From positions 11,036,001 through 11,100,000 of the forward strand of contig NC_062971.1 of assembly GCF_023078275.1 (NCBI RefSeq): DNA of 64,000 bases, in the 5' to 3' direction. A program made the translations under genes and the position numbers. The number at the start of each line of letters is the position of its first letter. Positions within the stretch are counted from its first letter, which is position 1. The stretch is from Leguminivora glycinivorella. Taxonomy: Eukaryota; Arthropoda; Insecta; Lepidoptera; Tortricidae. Below the pieces are notes generated by a model, which worked only from the letters and a program-made list of their open reading frames with translations, made no database searches and was not told where the DNA came from. Shown piece after piece: positions 12,601 through 27,600 of the stretch.

Positions 12601-15600
12601 TCCGTACCTCAAAAGGAAAAAACGGAACCCTTATAGGATCACTTTGTTGTCCGTCTGTCCGTCCGTCCGTCCGTCTGTCAAGACCCTTTTTCTCAGGAAC
12701 GCGTGGAGGTATGAAGCTGAAATTTATATCAATTACTCAGGTCTACTGTCCCTTGAAGCTGTGAAAAAATCAAACTTCTAAGCCAACGCAATCAAAAGAT
12801 ACAGCCGTTTATGCCGCAAATTTTCGACACTTGCAAGGGAATCAAAACCTACAGGGTACTTCCCGTGAACTCAGAATCTTGAAATTTGGTACGAAGCAAC
12901 GTCTTATAGCATAGATAAAGGAAAAATTACGAAAACCATAAATTTTTAGTTACATCACATAATATATTTTTTTTTAATAATTTTAACCTTACTACCCATT
13001 TCCTCATAAACGCGTAGAGGTATTAAATTGAAACTTTGTAAACCTTGCAGGTTTGTACAGAACCCTCGGTGCGCGAGTCCGACTCGCACTTGGCCGGTTT
13101 TTTAACGCCAGTGTGCGAGGTCATTATCTAACAATATTCTCACTAAACCGATACTTCCGGCGAGATACTGTTACTTTCTGACTCAGACGTTGTGAAATCG
13201 TTATGGAAATCTAGTGATGATGGAATGATTCTAAAATGGATACTGTGAAATACGACCAAGTTTCCAATATTGTTGAGACAGTAAAACGCGTGACAGCGGA
13301 GTTGCCAATTCTCAATTGGCATCGCGTAGCTTTCCATACAGAGGTGATTCTCATGCAATCGTATCAACCGACTGAATATTATTCTCATATTCTGAATAGA
13401 ATAAAATACAATACTGAGTACGAATAGGTCCATTGACAGGTTGTAATTGGAAGTTAAATACCTATCCTATGGTACTGCAATGTACTCGTGCATGTATCCT
13501 ATGGTACTGCAAAAGTGCATGGCGAATTTATCAATGAATTCATTCATAATATCTCCATGCACTTTTGCAGCTGATAGTACCTATTGGTATTGACATAACA
13601 ATAATGCCACAGAATAGGTGTATAGGTAATACTTAGTACAAGATAATTGTGTCGCTTAACTTCAAAACTGAGTAAATCCATTCTGCTATAAGGTTGATTA
13701 TCTTTCAGATCATATTATATTTTTTATATCCAGGTTTGAAGTTAAGCGACACAATTCACATACCTAATACACGTAAAGATTTTAAAAGTAAGTAGGTAGA
13801 TGTTCCTTTATAAACATTTAAGCCACTTCTTATTTGTGCAGCTTTCCGAGATTCCCAGCGTGAAAAAGTAGGGCGCCCGTTTCACAATGAATTCGTTTGT
13901 TTTATTATAGTTTCGTCACTTGCTCGTGAGTCAAGACATTGCACTTGTGAACTACCTACGTATGTCTCGTGATCTTTGTGTCTCGGGTCTCACGTGAGTT
14001 CCAGAAATGTCCGATGCAGTCGCTGGTTTATACAAAATATGTGACCCTATTTTATATTATATGCGTTTTGGTATGTGAACAGGGTGTTACGAAAATTGGA
14101 ATTCCGCATTTCTGTATTGCGATGTAAACATGCTTGTTATATCTTAATTTAAAATTTCAAGCACTCAGTTACGATGTGTTATTCCAGGCACAACAAACGT
14201 GTTAAGGGTGCTTTCGAGAAAAACGTCAAAATAATGTAAAATTGATCGTTTTAGTCGGTGAAATACTACACTTTCCGTTATCTAATAGATATATTTAATT
14301 TAAGTTTCAATTAGAGCATCTTATTATCTTGATACTTATCAGACTGGATTTTAGAAAACTAACTCATTAAATTAATTATAAATTTTTCTCTGATGCTCGT
14401 TTAGGAAAACCCGCGTATAATGCTGGATTAGTCGATCTTATTTGTAAAATTTGGACAATTTGGAATACTGAAACTGGTAAATTTATAATACGTATATCCT
14501 GTAGGCCTAGCACATGATGGCCGCGGGAGTATGTCGCCGCGAGATAGACTACCCGTCCTCATCTCATTAATACAGTTAGAAGAAGACGTGGCATCTATCT
14601 CGCGGCGACATACTCCCGCGGCCATCATGTGCTAGGCCTACTGTACTACAAACTTCTCAGACTACATTTTTATTATAAGGTTTTTAAAAAGAGTAAACAA
14701 GGCTAAGACGAATTCAATTTTTTCAGAAATAACCTAAAATGATGTGACAATTTCTTTAAAAATCTACATCACATCGGAGTTATTTTTGGTAAAAAATTAA
14801 TCTGCAACGTTTACTAAAATTGCTCTTATGCCTTAGTAATTATAAATTTCTATTATATATTTTTGGCAATTTTTGAAAACGAGCCTTCCCCGTCACAATT
14901 ATTGCCACTTCTGGACATTTTCTCATATTTTGTTAGACCAAGTAGAAAAAGTCCTATAATATGTTATATATTTGTAAACTACTCGGAAAGCTCTTTAATA
15001 TGATACCACACACGGTATGATTAAGCGCTCGGTTGCGATTTCACTATTTTTCACATGAAAGCCCTCTTAAGCTGATTCGCGTACGTGGTGTTACTAAGGC
15101 TAAGGTATAAAGTAATACTGGGAATTTCCGACGGATAAATAAAAATATCGTATATATAAATCCAAAGGAAATCTGGCATAATTGCTTTTAAACGGGCTTT
15201 ATATAATAGAAGGCCGCGCAAGCAGTGTCGTATTTATATTTATATTTATTTATTTGGAGATCCAACAGCTATGACATAAGTATATAAAACATAGTAGATA
15301 CGGGAAGCCAATTACAGGAACTCACTGGTAGTGACAATTTATATAAAATATATTGTATTGTATCTTTATTATTATTAAAATATATAGTATTGTATTGTAT
15401 CTTTCAAATATCATTTATTTCTTTCTGACGAAGTATCATGCGTCTCACGTATGTTTGTATTGAAATACAGTGTTGTAGTTGTCGTACTGATTATTGATTT
15501 GTTGACTTTGTTGCCCGTACAACAATGACGATTCTAGTTAGCGCGGCTCGCTGTTCACGGCGCGATGTAATTAGCATTTAATTGCGAGTGTTTGCGCTCC

Positions 15601-18600
15601 TGCGCAGCTGGCTGGTGGAAGATTTTTGTTTCAGTCTTTATTTACTTATAATTTAAAACTGCTAACGCATTTGGAAATACGTAAATAAAATGTTTTAACT
15701 AAAACACTGGTTTAACAGCAGTTCTCAAAAGGTTTGTACAAACATTAAGGAAAAAGTAATATTTGTTTTTTTTTATTCCTATTTTGTTACCAAGTTTTTT
15801 TTTGAACAATTGAGATTTTTTGTAAGTTTTATTGCGTCATTAAGGTTCGCTAGTATCTATATTTTCTTAATTATAACAATTATCCTGTATATATCTTACG
15901 AAAGTCGACTTATATTACTAAATGTTGGTAACAAAATAGGATCAATTAAAATCTGCTGACGTGGCTATGTACAAACTTTTTAAGAACTGCTGTTAAAAGC
16001 TCTAGAAGTTGTTCTAGAAGATTTGTGCGGGCTTTGTGCCATCTGATAGATAATAATTAATATTTAACAAATTTCATCTAAATAAAACTAGGGAAACGGA
16101 TTAAGTCGCGTATAATGAATTTAAGATTCATCCCGACGTTCCGAACACTTTACAGCGTTCGTGGTCAACGGGTGACCACGAACGCTGTAAAGTGTTCGAA
16201 ACGTCGGGATGAATTTTAAATTCATTATACGCGATCTAATCCGTTTCGCCAGTTTTATTTCATAGCTATCGCGGTAACCGAAGACAATATTAAATTTCAT
16301 CTAATTGGATATTACCTAGTACTTAAAACTGTTCTGATAAGTACCACAGAATATATAATAGTACAAGTACAGAAGGCTCACTCCTTTGAAGTTCACAAAA
16401 AGCCGCCATTCTAAATTCTTGCCTACATTAACAAACGGACCGCACGCGTACAGCCGACATTGAATTCTATTGCGCCGCGCCAAGGTCGTGTCGTCGCCAC
16501 TAAATAGGCCGCGAACTCGCGGCCGCCGGCATGTACTTGTAGCGCGGCGAGGCGATAGGATCGCGGAGTGAGCCGCCCCTGTAAGTACTTAAGAGTCGTA
16601 AGTATGTTACTGCCGGTGCACATTACCCAAAATCTGAATCCCAAATTTCCTTACAAAATTAGATATAGGTAGGTACAGTCAACCAATTGGAACCCTAGGC
16701 CACTGTGGAACTATGTCATAGTGACGTTATAAATCAGATTGTAAGAAATTTCTTACTGCTTGTCATTTTGACATCATGACATGGTTGTAGAGTGGCCTAG
16801 AGTTCCAATTAGTTGACTGTACACGCATGTCGCATACCTATTAGATGCGCGGTAGCTAGTTAGTTATTTTATTTACAATAAAGGGACTCGAATGACTACG
16901 AATTCAACTAAATCGACAAGTCTGACAGCGACAAGCCGACAGCGCGACACAATAGGAAGTCAAGCCAAGGACAAACATAATTCTACAAAATGTGTGAAGC
17001 GTCTAGAGGTAGTTAGTTTGCAGTTATGCTTGTAATATTGTAATATTGTGGTTTTGCAGGAATCTTACGAGACGTGTTATTTCTATTCCGCTGTAAGATT
17101 TAGCCGTGATCGACCTTGCATAGATAACGCCAAGGTCAATCTAATAAATGTAAGTATGTACCTACTACCTAGGTACATAATATCTGCTCAAAGTCCAATC
17201 AAACTAATAATATGAGTCGACAATAAAGTTTGTACAGCTACCTAAATTTTGTTCATGGTAAGTTTTACTAAACAGTTCATGATGAATGATGATGTGATGA
17301 TTATGGTGAGACGTGTAAAAAAAATTATAACAAATTTTGTTTCTTTCTGTCTGTCAGGTTGAAACGAAAATCGTTTGAATACTTACACTTGTTACTCGTA
17401 TTTGCCAGCCGCTTTTCGGCGAAGGAAAACACCGTGAGAAAACAATAGTTTAGCTTCCGGGTTGCAAGGTCAAATAGTACAGTCACTTTGGTATAAACTA
17501 CTGATTACGTTAAATCCTGGGATTAGTTGCCAAAGCGACTACCTGGATCTCATGAGCCGTGTCGGGATAACGCTAGGCAGAAGAAGATACATTCGTAGAC
17601 GTCAGGTTCTTCGTAGTGAGCCCAAACGACACCGAGCATCACACAGACAATCATGAACATACTTTCTTGACAAGCTTGCCATCGTCCGCGATTAAGAACA
17701 ACCTCAAACTCAAAGACCAGCGGCGACCGATTGCCGATGCGGAGAGACGGGCGACAAACCCGACAAGACACCAATCGTCACAAAATCATGAGCATACCTT
17801 CTTGACGAGCTTCCCATCATCGTTGATGAGGAACTCCTCGAGGCCGAAGACCAGCGGCGAACAGTTGCCGAGGTGGAAGATGCGCGAGGAGGTCTGGCGG
17901 GTCACGCGGAACTCGATCGTCTTCGCCATCAGCACGCTCGTGATCATGTACACAGACTTCTTGCCCTTCAGATCTGCGAGTACCGAATTTTTTTTATTTG
18001 ACGACTAAACTAAATATTTATTTATTTATTTAATCTTTATTGAACAAAGAAATACAATGTACAATAGGTGAACTTAATTCCATAAGGCATTCTCTACCAG
18101 TGAACCTTTAATAATGAAATATTAAAAAAATAGAGGACAAAAATAAACCAATCGATTTTTACAATGGACTAAATAAGCATGACATTTTAATTAATAATGT
18201 AGTATTTATAATATTCAAAGGATTTAATGATATCATGATCAACAGAACAATTATGTTAATCACTTCATTATCAGTATTTCTAGTATAATAGATTGTGTTT
18301 AAGATTTATTATGGCAGTCAGTAATGCTAATATAAGATAAATGATACTATTTGGCCACTGTCTATCCAACTCTGGCTGCTGTAGGTATTTGTTTATTTAA
18401 TGTGAATGTCAAGATAAAGCAGCCCTATTTTAACTTCAATCCCATTTTAATTGGTTTCACGTTTATATTTTGGAATAAAGCCAATTATTGATATTTACCT
18501 TGGCAGACCACATTATTTAAACATGTGTAGGGCCCTTACGCTAACCTTTACAGCAATGAGTCACGTCTTGATGCTTATCATATGGAAACATAATTTGGAA

Positions 18601-21600
18601 CATTGTGTAATTGTGGAATCTTGGCAGTTGTGACATTAACAAATTTTTTTATATAATATCGTAAATTCACATGTTAGTAATATTTGTAGTGTTTGTTACC
18701 TTTGTTATTCATGTCAAGATAGATGTTGTTCTCAAGGTGCTTGTCCTTAGGGACACTGGAGCGAGCAAAGTTGACCATGATCACTCGCACTTTGTTCTTG
18801 ATGGTTTCATCTTGCAGTGTGATCTGCAAATGATGAATGAGTCAGAAATGGCTGAAACTATTTTGAAATGTATTTTGCTGAATGTCCCAGGTACATATAA
18901 AACCTTAGAAACCTTAAAAGGCAAATACAATGTTCAGGCTTAGCTTAAATTAATATAAAATGTGAAGTGTCATTGATGGTTTTTTAGTAGATAAAAAATA
19001 GGCATCTTTCTCTACCTAGAGATGCCTACAATTTGCAAACTTTAGAATTATGATTTAATGGAAGTGATTATACATATATATGGCAATGGCACTCAGAACA
19101 ACAATAAGTTTGTGTTAACACCTATACTTCCTCTTCAAATCATTATTAATATGTCAATAAAATAACATGGTACTTTATATATTATACATAAAGTTAACAA
19201 AAGTTTGTCTTTTGTGCTTATAATAATTTAAATTGCAAAACATAATCATGTCAGGTTCATATGAATCACAGAGAACCTCCTATAGAGTAGCATTCTTGTA
19301 TATTTTGTTCGCGATACGAGTCACCAGTGCCAGGGGTGCGAGGAGCGGGCGGGGAATGTGTTAAGCGCGCTGTGATTGGCCGTTTCAAGGACGGCGGGCA
19401 GTCGCGCCAGATGAAAGGGACTGTCCCTCTACTGACGCGTTAGTGGCCAATGTAAGTTGACCTATGCCGGCTCTGAATAAATTATAAATATGGCTTTTAT
19501 GTGGAATGTAATGACGTCTGTTTTTAAATTTGAGCTTCTTGTTACCTTTCCACACCATTTCACACTACAGGTGGACATCTTTAAGACATCAAAATACCCT
19601 TTTTCAATTTTTTTACTGCGAGAAACACGCGCTGCTTTCGGGTCTGTTACTTGGTCGCTACTGATCGGGCACGGCGAGCGCCCGCGCTTATATCAGTGCA
19701 AATACTAGGAAGGCTGGCGACCTCGAGTCGTCTTGTAATGGATGTCTATAGGGGTTGGTCTGTGATATGAATAAACATGGTTGTGAATAACTAATAAAAA
19801 TAACAAAACAATCATAATTGAATGTGTTAACCCTAGGTCTCAGACAAATAAGTAAAATATACAAAGTTGAGATTTAAATGCCAGCGGGTAATTCCATGAT
19901 AACTTGCGTTACATTTAGAACGCAAAGTTGTCAAACAAAGGTTATTTGTGGCTTGATTCATACTTAAAATATCTTTTTTTGCTGGTGCACCATTTAATTC
20001 AGTTAAATCTCATTAAACTAAAGTGGAAATTATTTGAAACATAAACATTTTCTGGCCTCAGTACACTAAAATGAGGTGGTAACTTTCGTTACAGAAATTG
20101 GACATGGGTTTTTAAAGCATCATTTAAGTACGATTTTTTTATTTCCATATTGCTTTACGAATTTTCTTGTAACTTAAATCGTGTCAGTCAAGAGTACAGG
20201 TATGTTTATGTTAGTCATACTTGTTATGGAGAATTTTTGGCCAAAAGCTGCACTTTTGGATGGAAGCAAGCCGCTTTGCATGGTGATAGTAGACATCATA
20301 GTAAACGATTTCTTCCGAGGATATCGAAATTTCATCCCTTAGGAAGCCGAGCGTAGCGAGGTGTTTTATGAAAATGAAAAAAATTCTATCTTTTTATTGT
20401 ATCGTCCGATTTTGATAAAACTTATCTCAAATGAAAGGTATTGATTTGTGTAATTAAAAAAAATACAAAGAAAAAAAATTTGAAAGAAAAGTAAGAATAA
20501 ATTAAAAAAAGTAAATTTACGTCTCGCACTGAATAACTTCAAAGAATGACAGACAAAATGTACAATGTCGATATACGAGTTTTTTTTTTATCGAAGACAG
20601 ATAAATTTTTAGTTGAAAACTGAAGACCGCATCGAAATCAGATTAGCATTTTTTAAGATACAAGTTGCCAAAGTTGGGAAAGATCGCTTTATATGGCCAC
20701 TTTGAAATTCCTTTGCCAGAAAGTCAGAAATAATATGTTTTTCTGACACAGAAAAATACATAGTAACAGTACACATCAAAATAAAATTAAAAATTCCGAG
20801 GATATTATAATTTCATCCCTTAGAACGACGAGCGTAGTGAGGTCGGTTACGAAAACCGAAAAAAAAATCTCATTTTTTTGTACGTCGTCCGATTTTGACA
20901 AAACATATTTCATTTGAAAGGTATTGCTTTAATGTAACTTAAAAAAAAAATATTGAAAAAAATTGGAAAAAAATGTAAGATTTAAAAAAAAAATACCTTA
21001 ATTTTCGTATCACACTGAATAACCGCAAAAAACGGTAGACACGGTGTATAATTTCGATATATGATTTTTTTAAATTAAAGACAAATAAATGCATGATTAT
21101 AAACTAAAAACCGAATCGAAATCGAATCAGTACTTTTTAAGATGCAAGTTGTCAAAGTTGGCTTAGTTTGTTTATAATTATGGTCGCTTATAAATTCCTT
21201 AGCCAGAAAGTCAGAAACATTATATTTTTCTTACAGTTAAAAGTATGCATAGGTAATAGACATCATTATAAACATTTTTTTACAAGGATATAAAAATTTC
21301 ATTCCTTAGAAACCCTTAGAAAGACGATCCAATAAAAAAAAACTGCCTTTTTTTTGTTTTTCGTAACAGACATCGCTACACTCGGCTTTCCAAGGGATGA
21401 ATTTTTTATATCCTCGCAGTGGCGTAGCGAGGGGGGGGCCGGGGGGGCCATGGCCCCGGGCGGCACATGACAGGGGGCGGCAAAATCGGCAATTAAAAAT
21501 TATAACATACATAGAGACAGAGTCGCACCATAAGTGTTCCTTTGTACCTTTTTGTTACGGAACCTAATAAATAAAATTGTTAATTATGAGACCAACATTT

Positions 21601-24600
21601 TTCAAATCGCGCTGAGAAACGCGCCAATTCTCTGTTTTGTGCTGGCGCCGAATGCACCACGGCTGCGAGGGACGCGGGGCGGGGGCGCGAGCGGCCGCAC
21701 GCTGCCGAGCAGCCGCCGAGCTTCCACGAACTATAGGCGAATGTTCGAAAAACTATGGCAGCTATATTACACGATAAAACACCTTATCGTCATACTGTTA
21801 AGCCTTACTTTGTAATGAATGGAGTTTTACATTTTTGTACTTACGACAGATGAATACTTGAGTTGAGCAAACAAAATTCGTCATTTTGTTCCGAAGTTTC
21901 GATTTTAAAAACTGCAATTAGTGCTAAGTTTAATAATTATAATAGGAAAATATTACATTTGATTTGTGGATTGATATTCAATTCACTTATTGTCAAATTG
22001 GGTAAGTGTCTATTTTAAGTATTTTTGAATTTGAATTGAATGTTGAATAGTTTTGTTCCAAGTTTGAAATATTTCTCTTATGTTATGTGCGTAAGTAAAC
22101 AATAATATACTTTAGCTTTGTGCTAAGGCCACCGAGTAATATTAGACGGTCAACCAAATTTTAGCACTAAATAAACTTTTTAACAAAAAATAAAACCGCC
22201 TTCAAAAATAAGCGCGTTACAAAACACGGAGAAACTAAAAAGCCAAAAATAATAAACCTTTCAATTCAGATTTCTTATCGTATTGCAATAAGCTAAACAT
22301 CCAAATTATAAACAAATCAATTATTTTTGTAGTCGGTACCAGACCTGTTCGTCGCCTTGCTATTGCCTGTTTGCCCCACCCAACCATACACAGGCTGGTA
22401 CCGACTCCAAAAATAATTGATTTGTTTATAATTTGGATGTTTAGCTTATTGCAATACGATAAGAAATCTGAATTGAAAGGTTTATTATTTTTGGCTTTTT
22501 AGTTTCTCCGTGTTTTGTAACACGCTTATTTTTGAAGGCGGTTTTATTTTTTGTTAAAAAGTTTATTTATTTGTTGATTTTTAGTGGTTCCTAGTGATAT
22601 TATATGTATCAGTCCGAATACATGTACAGTAGTGAAAGAATTATCCTTTAACTCCTAACCATTGAGGAGTTGACCTTCCATCATCAGCTCAGTTGATTTT
22701 TAGTGGTTCCTAGTGATATTATATGTATTAGTCCGAATACATGTACAGTAGTGAAAGAATTATCCTTTAACTCCTAACCATTGAGGAGTTGACCTTCCAT
22801 CATCAGCTCAGCCACATAAAAATATTACCATCAGACGTAAATACTGGTGTACCTTTGAAAAATAGACTAAAAACATTACATGTGCCTATAACATTTGAAG
22901 AGTTCCCTCGATTTCTCCAGGATCCCATCATCAGACCCTGACTTGGTGCCAATGGGACCATCTCGGGGTTATACCGGTTCGATAAAAAAAAATTTTGAAA
23001 ATCGGTCCACGATTCTCGGAGATATCGAGTAACATACATACAAAAAAAAATATAAAAAAAAAACATTCAGTCGAATTGAGAACCTCCTCCTTTTTTGAAG
23101 TCGGTTAAAAAACCGGCCAAGTGCGAATCGGACTCGCCCACCGCGGGTTCCGTACAAACTTTCAATAGTTGAATCATCAAATGTTATTCATATAACTCTA
23201 CAAACTTGACTAAATCCCTCAAGACTCAATTCCCACATAAGTAATATTTGAATATATACAATTTTATTGTTAGACAACGTCCAAAGAAAATCACAACTCG
23301 ACTTCAATAGTTTACGACATGTAAGGACGCTCCTGAAGCGACCTCATTATATCAGGATAAATGGATGGTGATAAGCAATAATGTGTCAACCCACACGCCA
23401 ACCATTTTGAGAAAATGGCGTCTAAAGATTTTTTCTCATTTTTTTGTGTTTCTCTTAAAAAAAATTGTTTTTTATATAGATTGTTGTGTTTTTCAGCTAT
23501 AATACGTTCAGTAGTAGTGATTATTGTAGCTTAATTTCAAAACAAACTTCAATTTGACGAAATAATGCCCTTTTCTTTTATTGCGAATTGTTCGACGACG
23601 TCAAACTTTTTCAAGACTGTGTTATGATACTTAACCCACTTTTGCTAATTGTTTAAAAATATCTATGAGTCTTAAATAAACATGTTAAAGCACATAAATT
23701 GTTATTGTAAAATACTCTACCTATGCATATTTTTAACTTTATAAGTGTTAAGTAACATATCAGTCATGGTCACTTATGTTATTAGGTATAAATAATAAAA
23801 TAATAATAAATATTATAGGACATTCTTACACAGATTGACTGAGACCCACGGTAAGCTCAAGAAGGCTTGTGTTGTGGGTACTTAGGCAACGATATATATA
23901 ATATATAAATACTTATATACATAGAAAACATCCATGACTCAGGAACAAATATCTGTGCTCATCACACAAATAAATGCCCTTACCGGGATTCGAACCCGGG
24001 ACCGCGGCGTAGCAGGCAGGGTCACTACCGACTGCGCCAGACCGGTCGTCATGTAGGAATCAATACATTATTTATTAATCAAACCTTTTAATGATTTTTC
24101 TACTCCCGAACTGTTATTCGTCATTTACAGGATTGTGCGTATCGAAAAAACTGAAAACGCATTGTTTGGTTCTGTAATCATGGCAACGCATTGCATTATC
24201 GATACTGCGTGCGTGCGCGGGAAGGCTTTGGGCAGCTGAGCTGACAGTGCAAACCTTTGCAATACAGGAAACAGTGTGAATTTCGCGAGAATTATTTAAA
24301 AAAACTATTAAAAACTAAGTGCATGGTCGTTGTAAAAGTATTGTATGCAATGGTGTTTAACTGACTCCAAAATACTCGTGGAAAGTACGCCACTCATATT
24401 TCTTGACCTCCTTTAAACGCCTGTTGAATAAAATACTATAAATTAACTATTAGAGTAATGATCATTTCTAGACACATATTTAAATTATCTGTGCTTTTTC
24501 AAGAAAAAATCGTTACAAAAAGCAAATAATCATCTTTAAAAAAAAAAACAAACTACTTATCTAAAATATACAACAAAATATTTTTTTACGCTAAGAAATA

Positions 24601-27600
24601 GACTAAGTCATTTAAATTATGAATAACTCATGACTTGTACAAGAACAAAACATAAAATATCTTTAACAAAATAATAAACTACCATTCAGTAAGTATTCAA
24701 AAATCAAACAATATTTTTATGCATACATTAACACGTCTTAATGTAATTAGTAATTATAAAAAAATAGTAGCTTATATTAGATTTTTATATAAACACGTAC
24801 TTGTAAAAAATGTTTGCAAATTATAATAACGAATATGTATATTCATGACTTAAAATGTTCAATTTCGTACTGAATTTACCATTCATGTGCAAAAATATAC
24901 TAATGGACTAAGTAATAACTTATTCAAACATAAATTAATATGAACAGTTATATTTTACAATATAGTGTCATGGTACTTACACCAAAAACGAACAATTTAT
25001 GACCCGAATATAATTTAACAATAATGACTTATGTTTTATAACACGGGTCGTAGCATAAAACAACGAATAAAATATCATTTTGCAATAATCATTCAAGTCT
25101 CATAGTGGGTAACTATGTCATATTTTGCGTTTTGCAAGAATGAGTCAAGTGTAAAAAAATCGTTGAGTCAACCCTCATAACACATTATTGTAATTTAAAT
25201 ATGTCTTCTGCCAATCACTATAATAAGTTAAGGTTCTTGACACATTAATGCAAAACAGGCAACACACGATATAGGATTTGTGTTAACCTATTTTTTTACT
25301 TTTGGGATAGTAAAAATTTTCAAAATGAAAAGGTCATTTTTGCAAATAGAAGTTTAAAAATCCAGCTATAACATGGCATTAAAATCTCATTTTTTTAGTT
25401 TTTGTGGGTTGACACATTATTGCTTATCACCATCCAAATGCGATGTAGGAAATGAGCGTTCAACGTACAGCGATATCTTTCGGCAAATTAAGTAAACTAA
25501 TGTGTGCGAGCTAGTATGGAGGATGATTTTTATGGGATAAATTGTTTAGTGTGTGAACCGATTTTAACCATTTTTCCTCTCTTTGAAAGCAAAAACTTTC
25601 ATTTTTATTCTGTAAAAAATACAGGTACAATAAATAAACACCCGCAAGAGTGTTCAAATTGAAAATGTAAATCTGGAAGGATTTTTTATAAAGTAAAAAA
25701 AGTTCATTTTTTTTCAAAAACATTTTTTTTCACAACAAAAAATTATGAAAAAAATAGTTTTGATAAATATAGTTTGAGTTTTTTCTAACGCACTTGCTCG
25801 AGTAAATTTGAAATTTATAGTTTTCCTCCCTTTTAATTTGGCCATTTTCTGTAATTAATATTAATACATTTAAAAAAATATACTTTCAATTTGTAGAGAT
25901 TAATGATGTTCATAAGTATTGCATATTTCAAAGCGATAGCATAAGTAGTTCTCGAGATATTAAATAGTGTGACAGACAGACAGACAGACGGACAGAGTCG
26001 CACCATATAAGGGCCTTTTATTTGTACCTTTTTGGTAAGGAACCCTAAAAAGGCGCGAAATTTAAATTTTCTATGAGAATTTAACCTTCGCCCCTATATT
26101 TTCAATATTTTTTTGAAGTTTTAGAATATGGTTCGTCGATGATTCCGCCAACGCCAAGATTTAGGAAGGCACGCGTTTCAAGAAATCAACTAGCCGCTGA
26201 GCCGTCTATTTTTAAATTTGCCGTTTTTTTAGTACCAAGATTTGGTTGATCGTCTTCTTTAGTAGGAACAAAAGACAAAAGCTATTGGTTTGGATTACCT
26301 CAAAAGGAAAAACGGATCCCTATAGGATCACTCGTGCGTCTATCTGTCCGTCTGTCACAGCCAATTTTCTCCAAAACTACTGAACCGATTAACTTGAAAT
26401 TTGGCACACATATGTCGTGTGACCCAAGGACGGACAAGCAATTTAAATTAAGAAAATTTAATTGTAGGGGTCACTTTTGGTTGGTAAAAATGAAAATTAA
26501 AAATTAAAGTTTTTTAAACTCTATTGTGTTACATATCAAATGAAAAAGCTTTTTATAAGTATTTCAAAAATATTTTCTCAAATAATTATAAGTTAAGTAA
26601 TTTTTAAGTAATTAAAGAAAATAGGTAAAAAATTCACAGAAAAAATACACGAGAAAGCCTTCAATCTATGGATTACACAGGAAAGCCTATTATAAATCTA
26701 CAGTCAAGCGTAAGTCGGACTTAAAAGAAAGAAAACTCAAATTTCACTCTCTGCCGCTGAAAGGAGTTACCAAATCTCTTGAAATCTACCTAAATTATTC
26801 TCAAAAATGATTTAAGTGCCTTCAAAAAACGAAGCCCCTTCTTGTGGTGTACGGAGCCCTTACAACGATAGCACAACTCGCACTTATAATGACCAAATAA
26901 TCTAGATATGTTGATCATAAGAGGGGCGGCATATCGGCAAAATTGGTGATTGGCCCCGGGCGGCAATCATAGACGCTACGCGGCTGTATCCTCGTAAAAA
27001 ATTGTTTATTATGATGTCTATTACCTATTCATACTTTTAACTGTAAGAAAAATATAATGTTTCTGACTTTCTGGCTAAGGAATTTATAAGCGACCATATA
27101 AACAAACTAAGCCAACTTTGACAACTTGCATCTTAAAAACTACTGATTCGATTTCGATTCGGTTTTTAGTTTATAATCATGCATTTATTTGTCTTTAATT
27201 TAAAAAAATCATATATCGAAATTATACACCGTATCTACCGTTTTTTGCGGTTATTCAGTGTGATACGAAAATTAAGGTTTTTTTTTTAAAAATCTTACAT
27301 TTTTCTCCTAATTTTTTTCAATATTTTTTTTAAAGTTACATAAAGCAATACCTTTCAAATGAAACATGTTTTGTCAAAATCGGACGACGTACAAAAAATG
27401 AGATTTTTTTTTCGGTTTTCGTAACCGACCTCGCTACGCTCGTCGTTCTAAGGGATGAAATTATAATATCCTCGGAATTTTTAATTTTATTTTGATGTGT
27501 ACTATTACTATGTATTTTTCTGTGTCACAAAAACATATTATTTCTGACTTTCTGGCAAAGGAATTTCAAAGTGGCCATATAAAGCGATCTTTCCCAACTT

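Larger units (their letters stand above)
23106..26051 (+). repeat. CCGGCCAAGTGCGAG-family repeat, split by an insertion
   Basis: The start (AAAACCGGCCAAGTGCGAAT) is at 23,106 and the matching end (ACAGAGTCGCACCATATAAG ... GGAACCCTAAAAA) at about 25,984-26,051. The 2.07-kb element at 23,363-25,435 interrupts it. Confidence 0.6.
21417..26986. mobile_element. hAT-like element nested in the GGGTAATTCC transposon
   Basis: Ends CAGTGGCGTAGCG and, inverted, CAGCCGCGTAGCG are flanked by the exact 8-bp duplication TATCCTCG (21,409-21,416 and 26,987-26,994). CAG ends and 8-bp duplications are typical of hAT elements. Subterminal DNA is GC-rich with CGGGCGGCA and GGCAAAAT strings at both ends. No transposase frame is present, and most of the interior is later insertions. 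Confidence 0.8.

Noticed and set aside
17616..18008. 130-residue plus-strand ORF
   Set aside because: It is the antisense shadow of exon 3 and its decayed copy.
23960..24052. tRNA gene at the SINE head
   Set aside because: A and B boxes are present but no cloverleaf closes; the SINE body follows directly.
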